Origin: Ignavibacteria bacterium
GTDB lineage: Bacteria; Bacteroidota; Ignavibacteria; Ignavibacteriales; Melioribacteraceae
NCBI GenBank assembly: GCA_027347545.1
Contig: DAIEQT010000516.1
Coordinates: 1 to 5,069 of the forward strand
Reading direction: 5' to 3'
Length of the DNA: 5,069 bases
Below are positions 1 through 5,069 of this stretch, piece after piece (the first letter of the stretch is position 1; each line of letters opens with the position of its first letter). Under the pieces are notes generated by a model, which worked only from the letters and a program-made list of their open reading frames with translations, was not told where the DNA came from and ran no database searches. Both the position numbers and the translations under genes were made by a program.

Positions 1-1970
1 TAATCATCTTGGTACTCAAGCTCTTTACAATTCAAGTTTCCAAACACGAATACTATACAAGAATTGCGGAAACACAGCAGTACAAACCGCAGACAGTTAA
101 AGCCGAGCGCGGATTGATTAAAGACGCAAATGGAGAAGTACTCAGCTATACCTTCAGCAATGTTTCATTTTTTGTTGATAGAAGAATGCTGGATAACAAA
201 AAAATTGACGCAATTGCAAAAGTGTTTTCAAAAGAGATGGGAAAAACAAAAAGCTTCTATGTCAACTTAATCAAGTCAGCCGGTAAAACAGTTTGCATCG
301 AAAGCAAAGTTCCGATGCAGCAAGCAAACAGACTAAAGAAATTTGTGATTGACGGACTTACATATCAAGAAGATTTCTCTCGCGTTTATCCTTACGGAAA
401 TTCTGCATCTCATATTCTTGGTTACGTGGATAAGAAAAGCGGAACCGGAATTGAAGGTATAGAAAAGATATACAATGATAAACTCACCGGTACAGACGGC
501 TATTTTATTTATGAAAGAGATGTATTAGGCAGAATTCTTTCTATTGATGAAGATATGTCAACTGCTCCTATTGGCGGCAACACGATTAATCTGACAGTTA
601 ATAAAACCTATCAAAGAATTCTTGAAGAAGAATTAATTAATGGATTGCAAAAGTTTGGCGGTGAATCTGCTGTCGGAATAATAATGAATCCAAACACCGG
701 CGCAATTTTAGCTTTAGCAAATTTACCGGATTTTGACCCTGCTAATTACAATCTGGCAGAAGCTAACAGCAGAAGAAACAGAGCCATTACAGATACTTAC
801 GAACCCGGCTCAACAATGAAATCCATTACGATGTCTATTCTATTTGATCAAAAGCTAGTTGAAGAAAATGAACCGGTTGATACAGAAAATGGAAGTTATA
901 AATATAAAGGTGTTACTATTTACGACTCTCACAAAAGCGGAATACTTACTGTTCGCGGAGTTTTAGAGCAATCAAGCAACATTGGTATGGCAAAACTTGC
1001 AGAACGTTTGGATGCGGAAGTTTTCTATAAGTATCTGCGTGATTTTGGTTTCAGCAATAAATCATCTTTCGATTTACCAAGCGAGGCTGAAGGGTTACTT
1101 AAACTACCAAAGAAATTTACAGGTATCACCAAAGCATTTATGTCTTACGGTTATGAATTGGCAGTTACTCCGCTTCAAATAATTACAGCCTACAGTGCAA
1201 TTATAAACGGCGGAAATCTTTATCAGCCATACATTACTAAATCAATAACAGATCATAGCGGAAAAGTAATAGAAGAAAAACAACCGGAGAAAATTAGAAG
1301 CGTAATTAGCCCGGCAACTTCGGTTAAAATGAAAGACTTAATGATAGGTGTTGTAGAACATGGCTCCGGTACTGCAGCAATGCTTCCTGATGTTTTAGTT
1401 GGAGGAAAAACCGGCACATCACAAAGACTTGTAAACAATAGTTACTCAAGCTCAAGTCATAACTCATCATTCATTGGCTTCTTTCCTGCCGATAATCCTT
1501 CGGTTATAATTTATGTGCTTGTAAATGCTCCAAGCAGAGGTCAATACGGTGGTCTTGTTGCTGCGCCAATTTTTCATGATGTAGCAAAAAGAATGATTGA
1601 ATCGGATGTAAACCTTGTTAAAGAAAAGAAACAAATTCCGCGCGATAACAAATTGATGGATCAGTTAATCGCAGATTTAAAAACAGCACCAAAGAACAAC
1701 AAGCGTTCTTATCTAAATGTTGCCGAAAAGAAAGAAACAATTTCAAATAGAAAATTTTACAGCAGCGATACTATGCCTAATCTTGCAAACAAATCTATGC
1801 GTGATGCGATTGCTCAGTTGAATACTATGAAGATGCAGTGGAAAGTAAACGGAATTGGAAAAGTTGTTTGGCAAAGTATAGAACCAGGCACACAGTTAAC
1901 TCCCGGAACGGTCTGCACCTTAAAGTGCGAAACAGCAATAAAAAAAGTTAAACAGAGTTCGACAGAATGA
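1..1970 (+). CDS. ftsI: FtsI-type class B penicillin-binding protein (peptidoglycan D,D-transpeptidase) with C-terminal PASTA domain, 5'-truncated by the window
   Basis: This is a septal peptidoglycan transpeptidase that cross-links stem peptides on the outer face of the cytoplasmic membrane. The frame is open to the window edge (first full codon at 3). Its first residues (IILVLKLFTIQV) look like the end of the N-terminal membrane anchor, so the true start lies upstream and the TTG at 9 is not a start. Counting that TTG as residue 1, a dimerisation/pedestal domain spans about 30-180, with RGLIKDANGEVL at 34-45 and the YPYG and GIEGIE elements near 127-152. The transpeptidase domain spans about 197-530 and holds all three active-site motifs: STMK at 268-271 (nucleophile Ser268, codon 810-812), SSN at 322-324 and KTG at 467-469. 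A lysine-rich linker (about 535-587) leads to one PASTA domain (about 588-641). The gene overlaps murE by 4 bases. FtsI is favoured over an elongation PBP2 because of the dcw context and the PASTA tail; SpoVD-like proteins share this layout. Confidence 0.95.
   Translation, partial: IILVLKLFTIQVSKHEYYTRIAETQQYKPQTVKAERGLIKDANGEVLSYTFSNVSFFVDRRMLDNKKIDAIAKVFSKEMGKTKSFYVNLIKSAGKTVCIESKVPMQQANRLKKFVIDGLTYQEDFSRVYPYGNSASHILGYVDKKSGTGIEGIEKIYNDKLTGTDGYFIYERDVLGRILSIDEDMSTAPIGGNTINLTVNKTYQRILEEELINGLQKFGGESAVGIIMNPNTGAILALANLPDFDPANYNLAEANSRRNRAITDTYEPGSTMKSITMSILFDQKLVEENEPVDTENGSYKYKGVTIYDSHKSGILTVRGVLEQSSNIGMAKLAERLDAEVFYKYLRDFGFSNKSSFDLPSEAEGLLKLPKKFTGITKAFMSYGYELAVTPLQIITAYSAIINGGNLYQPYITKSITDHSGKVIEEKQPEKIRSVISPATSVKMKDLMIGVVEHGSGTAAMLPDVLVGGKTGTSQRLVNNSYSSSSHNSSFIGFFPADNPSVIIYVLVNAPSRGQYGGLVAAPIFHDVAKRMIESDVNLVKEKKQIPRDNKLMDQLIADLKTAPKNNKRSYLNVAEKKETISNRKFYSSDTMPNLANKSMRDAIAQLNTMKMQWKVNGIGKVVWQSIEPGTQLTPGTVCTLKCETAIKKVKQSSTE
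1967..1970 (+). promoter_or_regulatory. ATGA stop-start overlap between ftsI and murE
   Basis: The murE ATG (1967-1969) overlaps the PBP stop TGA (1968-1970). The 20 bases upstream (1947-1966) contain no purine-rich Shine-Dalgarno better than a short CAGAG. The start is therefore probably reached by translational coupling or re-initiation; this mechanism is inferred from the geometry. Confidence 0.7.
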
Positions 1971-3445
1971 AATTAAACGAACTTCTAAATAATGCGAAAG
2001 TTGTTCAGGTTGTAGGTAACGCTGAACAAAAAGAAATTCTGAGTCTAGCAATTGATTCTAAAACTGCTGGAAAAAATTCTATCTTTTTTGCAATCGAAGG
2101 TTTCAAAACAGACGGGCATAAGTTTGTTCAAGATGTGATAAATCAAGGTGCGGATGCAGTAGTTGTCCAAAACGCAGACGCTGTTCCGGATCAAGTGTTT
2201 GCACATGCCGGTTGCGTCAAGATTGTTGTAGAAGATACAAGGAAAGCATTAGCTGAGTTTTCAAATATTTTTTACGGCGAACCTTCTAAAAAATTAAGAC
2301 TGATTGGCATTACCGGTACAAAAGGAAAATCAACAACTGCATTTTATGTAAAGAATATTTTTGAGAATGCCGGATTCAAATGTGGATTGATTGGAACGAT
2401 TGCAAATTACATTGGCGATAGAGAAGTAAAGACAATGCTTACTACGCCGCAATCGCACGAAATAAATTTCTTACTTGCAGAAATGGTTAAAGAAGGCTGC
2501 ACTCATTGTGTTATGGAAGTTTCATCTCACGCATTACGTTTGAATAGAGTTGATTACATGAGTTTTGCTTCAGCAATTTTCACTAACATAACTTCAGATC
2601 ACATGGATTATCACAAAACATTCGAACACTATTTTGATTCAAAGAAGATATTGTTTGATATGATTCATGCTGAAGGAACGATTGCTTTCAATGTTGATGA
2701 TGAAAATGGGAAAAGTATAGTAAAACAATCCGCTGCCAATAAAGTTTCCTACGGAACAAAAAAGAATTCGGATTTAAAAATTGAAAATGTAGAATTTGAT
2801 CTTGAGGGAACAAAGTTCGATCTGACTTGGCAGGGGCAAGTTTATAAAGCTGAAACAAGTTTAGTTGGACATTTTAATGCCTTAAATGCTGCTTCTGCTT
2901 TTGCAGTAGCTGTAGCAGATGGAATGAAACCGGAAACGGCTATTGAGGGAATTAAAACCACGCCGCAAGTTCCCGGCAGATTTGAAGTAGTTGGAAAGAA
3001 AAATAAAAAAGTGATTGTTGATTATTCTCATACCTCTGATTCTTTGAAGCAAGCGTTAGTGGCAGTTAATCATATTGTTAAGAACGAACGAAAAGTTTAC
3101 ACGGTTTTTGGATGCGGCGGTGACCGCGACAGAACAAAGCGCCCGGTGATGGGAGAAATTGCTTCTTCGATGAGTGAATGCGTTTATGTGACTTCAGACA
3201 ATCCTAGAACAGAAGATCCGTTTTTTATCATAGATGAAATTCTTAAAGGTATAAAAGCTAACAACTACAGAGTGATTGAGAACAGAGAAGATGCAATTAA
3301 GGCGGCAATTTTTGAAAGCGAAGACGATGCAGTAATCCTTATTGCCGGTAAAGGGCATGAAAATTATCAAGAAGTTAATGGCGTGCGTAAGCACTTTTCT
3401 GATAAAGAAACAGCGGAAAAATATCTAGACGAATGGGCAAACTAA
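1967..3445 (+). CDS. murE: UDP-N-acetylmuramoyl-L-alanyl-D-glutamate--2,6-diaminopimelate ligase (MurE)
   Basis: This cytoplasmic ATP-dependent Mur ligase adds the third stem-peptide residue to UDP-MurNAc-L-Ala-D-Glu. At 492 residues it is full length for the family. The N-terminal uridine-binding domain (about 1-108) has DSK at 30-32, where DSR is usual. The central ATPase domain (about 109-338) has the P-loop GITGTKGKSTT at 114-124, TTPQS at 159-163, MEVSSHAL at 183-190, DHMDYH at 211-216 and Lys226, which aligns with the carbamylated lysine of the family. The C-terminal domain (about 339-492) has VDYSHTSDSL at 351-360, GCGGDRDRTKRP at 382-393, DNPR at 411-414 and GKGHE at 461-465. DNPR with GKGHE is the signature for meso-diaminopimelate; lysine-adding enzymes differ at the Arg. 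The ATG at 1967 is supported by the ATGA overlap with the PBP and by an N-terminus (MKLNELL) typical of MurE. My hand count gives 59 K+R against 68 D+E, so the protein is acidic. Confidence 0.97.
   Translation: MKLNELLNNAKVVQVVGNAEQKEILSLAIDSKTAGKNSIFFAIEGFKTDGHKFVQDVINQGADAVVVQNADAVPDQVFAHAGCVKIVVEDTRKALAEFSNIFYGEPSKKLRLIGITGTKGKSTTAFYVKNIFENAGFKCGLIGTIANYIGDREVKTMLTTPQSHEINFLLAEMVKEGCTHCVMEVSSHALRLNRVDYMSFASAIFTNITSDHMDYHKTFEHYFDSKKILFDMIHAEGTIAFNVDDENGKSIVKQSAANKVSYGTKKNSDLKIENVEFDLEGTKFDLTWQGQVYKAETSLVGHFNALNAASAFAVAVADGMKPETAIEGIKTTPQVPGRFEVVGKKNKKVIVDYSHTSDSLKQALVAVNHIVKNERKVYTVFGCGGDRDRTKRPVMGEIASSMSECVYVTSDNPRTEDPFFIIDEILKGIKANNYRVIENREDAIKAAIFESEDDAVILIAGKGHENYQEVNGVRKHFSDKETAEKYLDEWAN
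3433..3445 (+). promoter_or_regulatory. 13-base overlap of murE end and murF start
   Basis: murF begins at ATG 3433 while murE continues to TAA 3443-3445, so the last three sense codons of murE and its stop are read in a second frame. No convincing Shine-Dalgarno is present in 3413-3432. The overlap suggests coupled translation of these two consecutive ligases. Confidence 0.65.
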
Positions 3446-4821
3446 AAATTACACTTGAAGATTTATTCAACTTGCCATCGGCAGTGATTTACAATCCCGA
3501 TGGATTCAAACCAATCTCAAAAGTTGAGATTGATTCGCGCAAAGTGAAAAAAGGATTTCTCTTCGTTGCAATTAAAGGTGAAAAATTTGACGGACATGAT
3601 TTTGTACTAACAGCAATACAGAATGGAGCCCAAGCTGTAGTAGTTAATAAAAAGAAGATTAAGAAATTTGATACGATTGATGTGACGATGATTGCTGTTG
3701 ACGACACTACGAAAGCTTACGGAGATATTGCAAATATCTGGCGTAGAAAACTAAAAGCTAAAGTTGTTTCTATTACGGGTAGTAATGGCAAGACGACAAC
3801 AAAAGAAATGATTGCAACTTTACTGGCCGAGAAGTATAACGTAGTAAAAACCTTGGCTAACAATAACAATCATATCGGAGTACCGCTTACAATTCTAAGT
3901 GCGGATGAAAAATGTGATGTTATCGTTCTGGAACAAGGTACAAATCACTTTGGAGAAATTGCTTACTCTGCAAAAATATCTCAGCCCGATTTTGCACTCA
4001 TGACAAACATTGGTGATTCACATTTGGAGTTTTTGAAAAACCGCGAGGGTGTTTACAAAGAGAAATCAGCTTTATTTGCTGAGACAAATATGAACGGCGG
4101 AACCATCTTAATAAATTCTGATGATTCTGTTATCAGCAGGCATACAAAAAACTTTAAAAACACAATTAGCTATGGCTTCAATGATCAAGCAAGTGTAAAA
4201 GGAAAAATTATAGGTTACACCGATGATGGAAGAACAAAAGTTCAAATAACTTCTGGCAAAATTAAGATTGAAGCAGCACTTCCGGTTTATGGTGAAGCTA
4301 GCGCAAAGAATTTTCTATCCGCAGTCGTTGTTGCACTCATACTCGGTTTAACAAAAAAACAAATTCTTGATGGCGTAAAGAAGTTCGCACCGGTTCATAG
4401 CAGAGTAGAAGTGAAGAAGTTCAAGAATGCAGTTGTAATTGATGATACTTATAACGCTAGTCCAGCTTCGGTTAAATCGGCTGTTGATACAATGAATAAG
4501 ATAAAGACATACAAAAACAAAATTGTTGTTCTTGGAGACATATTTGAACTTGGTAATCAATCTGTAAAAATTCATCAAGAGTTAGAAAAAGTTTTTAAGC
4601 CGGCAAAGAATTTGGTTGTACTTACGGTCGGAACGATGATGCAGCATTTAGTCAAAGAGTTGCGAAAGAAAAAAATAAGATCAATCCATTTCTTTTTGCG
4701 TGAAGCATTATCTCTTTATCTGCAATACGAGGAGATTGAAGACTGTGTAATTCTAGTTAAAGGCTCCCGCGGAATGATGATGGAAGAATTTGTAAACATT
4801 TTGGAAAAAAGGTTTGAATAA
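3433..4821 (+). CDS. murF: UDP-N-acetylmuramoyl-tripeptide--D-alanyl-D-alanine ligase (MurF)
   Basis: This cytoplasmic ATP-dependent ligase joins D-Ala-D-Ala to UDP-MurNAc-tripeptide, completing the pentapeptide precursor that MraY uses. At 462 residues it is full length. The N-terminal domain (about 1-105) has DSR at 34-36 followed by the GFLFVAIKGEKFDGHDF block. The central ATPase domain (about 106-320) has the P-loop ITGSNGKTTTKE at 114-125, NNNNHIGVP at 143-151, EQGTNHFGEI at 167-176 (EMGAN-type in most homologues) and TNIGDSHLEF at 191-200. The C-terminal domain (about 325-462) has DDTYNASPAS at 337-346, VLGDIFELG at 366-374 and LVKGSRGM at 441-448. The P-loop followed by KE, together with the DDxYNAxP and VKGSRG blocks, identifies MurF rather than MurC, MurD or MurE. 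The start at 3433 lies inside murE (13-base overlap) and gives a normal MurF N-terminus. By hand count it has 69 K+R against 52 D+E (57 lysines), unusually basic beside the acidic MurE. Confidence 0.96.
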   Translation: MGKLKITLEDLFNLPSAVIYNPDGFKPISKVEIDSRKVKKGFLFVAIKGEKFDGHDFVLTAIQNGAQAVVVNKKKIKKFDTIDVTMIAVDDTTKAYGDIANIWRRKLKAKVVSITGSNGKTTTKEMIATLLAEKYNVVKTLANNNNHIGVPLTILSADEKCDVIVLEQGTNHFGEIAYSAKISQPDFALMTNIGDSHLEFLKNREGVYKEKSALFAETNMNGGTILINSDDSVISRHTKNFKNTISYGFNDQASVKGKIIGYTDDGRTKVQITSGKIKIEAALPVYGEASAKNFLSAVVVALILGLTKKQILDGVKKFAPVHSRVEVKKFKNAVVIDDTYNASPASVKSAVDTMNKIKTYKNKIVVLGDIFELGNQSVKIHQELEKVFKPAKNLVVLTVGTMMQHLVKELRKKKIRSIHFFLREALSLYLQYEEIEDCVILVKGSRGMMMEEFVNILEKRFE

Positions 4822-4823
4822 TG
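4805..4823 (+). promoter_or_regulatory. Weak ribosome binding site and TAATG overlap at the mraY start
   Basis: The purine run AAAAAAGG (4805-4812) ends 8 bases before the mraY ATG (4821-4823), which shares one base with the murF TAA (4819-4821). This is the most Shine-Dalgarno-like sequence at any gene start in the window, though weak. The same bases encode the end of MurF (EKRFE). Confidence 0.5.
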
Positions 4824-5069
4824 TTCTACTATCTATTTGAGTATATCAACAGAGCATTCAATCCTCCGGGATTTGACATATTCCGGTTCTTAACATTTCG
4901 TTCGGCTCTGGCTGCAATTACAGCACTTCTTTTTTCATTCATTCTCGGACCAAAGATTATTGGGAGACTAAAACAAAGACAGGTTGATCAGCCTATTCGC
5001 GAAGAAGGTCCAAAAACTCATAAGAAAAAAGCCGGTACACCAACAATGGGCGGCTTGATTATTCTTTTT
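4821..5069 (+). CDS. mraY: Phospho-N-acetylmuramoyl-pentapeptide-transferase (MraY), N-terminal 83 residues, cut by the window end
   Basis: MraY is the integral membrane enzyme that transfers phospho-MurNAc-pentapeptide from the UDP precursor to undecaprenyl phosphate, forming lipid I. The visible part has an N-terminal segment with FNPPGFDIFRFLTFRS (13-28), a first transmembrane helix of about 27-47 and a charged cytoplasmic loop (RLKQRQVDQPIREEGPKTH). The family-defining segment KKKAGTPTMGG follows at 68-78, and a second hydrophobic helix is just beginning at the edge. PTMGG close to the N-terminus, right after murF, fits MraY and not WecA/TagO relatives. The ATG at 4821 shares its A with the murF TAA stop, and a weak AAGG sits 8 bases upstream. 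About 280 more residues, including the catalytic aspartates, would be expected beyond the window. Confidence 0.95.
   Translation, partial: MFYYLFEYINRAFNPPGFDIFRFLTFRSALAAITALLFSFILGPKIIGRLKQRQVDQPIREEGPKTHKKKAGTPTMGGLIILF

Noticed and set aside
9..11. TTG at 9 as the start codon of the PBP
   Set aside because: The frame stays open to the window edge, and the residues around it look like the end of a membrane anchor. An FtsI protein should have its N-terminal cytoplasmic tail and most of the helix upstream, so the gene is simply cut by the window.
1611..1970. Two PASTA domains at the PBP C-terminus
   Set aside because: Only residues about 588-641 fit the PASTA pattern (MPNLANKSMRDAI to PGTQLTPGTVCTLKC). 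The preceding 50 residues are a basic linker without the PASTA pattern.
1967..3445. Lysine-adding MurE
   Set aside because: The DNPR motif at residues 411-414 fits mDAP-specific enzymes; lysine-type enzymes lack this Arg.
4348..4578. Open frame of 76 codons on the minus strand within murF
   Set aside because: It lies wholly inside a well-supported coding region, has no recognisable domain or ribosome binding site, and reads as an antisense shadow of AT-rich coding sequence. The same applies to minus-strand frames at 1253-1438, 3194-3394 and 3489-3707 and the + strand frame at 982-1182.
4819..4823. Terminator or promoter between murF and mraY
   Set aside because: The genes overlap, and no hairpin followed by a T-run and no convincing promoter pair is visible, so read-through of one transcript is more likely.
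1..5069. A mobile element, defence system or other novel accessory locus
   Set aside because: Every base belongs to four contiguous, conserved wall-synthesis genes. There are no transposase, inverted or direct repeat, tRNA or compositional break signs, and no non-coding gap to hold another system.

Overview
This AT-rich window is a stretch of a bacterial division and cell wall (dcw) gene cluster. All genes read on the + strand with no intergenic space. In order they are: the 3' part of an FtsI-type penicillin-binding protein with a C-terminal PASTA domain (1-1970), complete murE (1967-3445), complete murF (3433-4821), and the first 83 codons of mraY (4821-5069). Both window edges cut through a gene: the PBP lacks its N-terminus and mraY lacks most of its C-terminal part.

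The genes act in one pathway. MurE adds the third stem-peptide residue to UDP-MurNAc-Ala-Glu, and MurF adds the D-Ala-D-Ala dipeptide. MraY moves the resulting phospho-MurNAc-pentapeptide onto undecaprenyl phosphate to give lipid I. The PBP cross-links the finished peptides at the septum. MurE carries the DNPR signature of meso-diaminopimelate-adding enzymes, so the wall is predicted to be of the mDAP type. The reading frames overlap by 4, 13 and 1 bases, and Shine-Dalgarno sequences are weak or absent. This suggests one polycistronic message with translational coupling. No promoter, terminator, RNA gene, repeat or mobile element is visible.

Organism (inference): low GC, weak Shine-Dalgarno use, a PASTA-tailed FtsI and the order ftsI-murE-murF-mraY suggest the Bacteroidota/Chlorobiota/Ignavibacteriota group, more like an Ignavibacteria or Chlorobi relative than classical Bacteroidia. 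From sequence alone this is a lean, not an identification.

I found no previously undescribed system. The notable points are small: a strongly basic MurF next to an acidic MurE, several substitutions in usually conserved Mur ligase motifs, a basic linker before the PASTA domain, and the overlap architecture.
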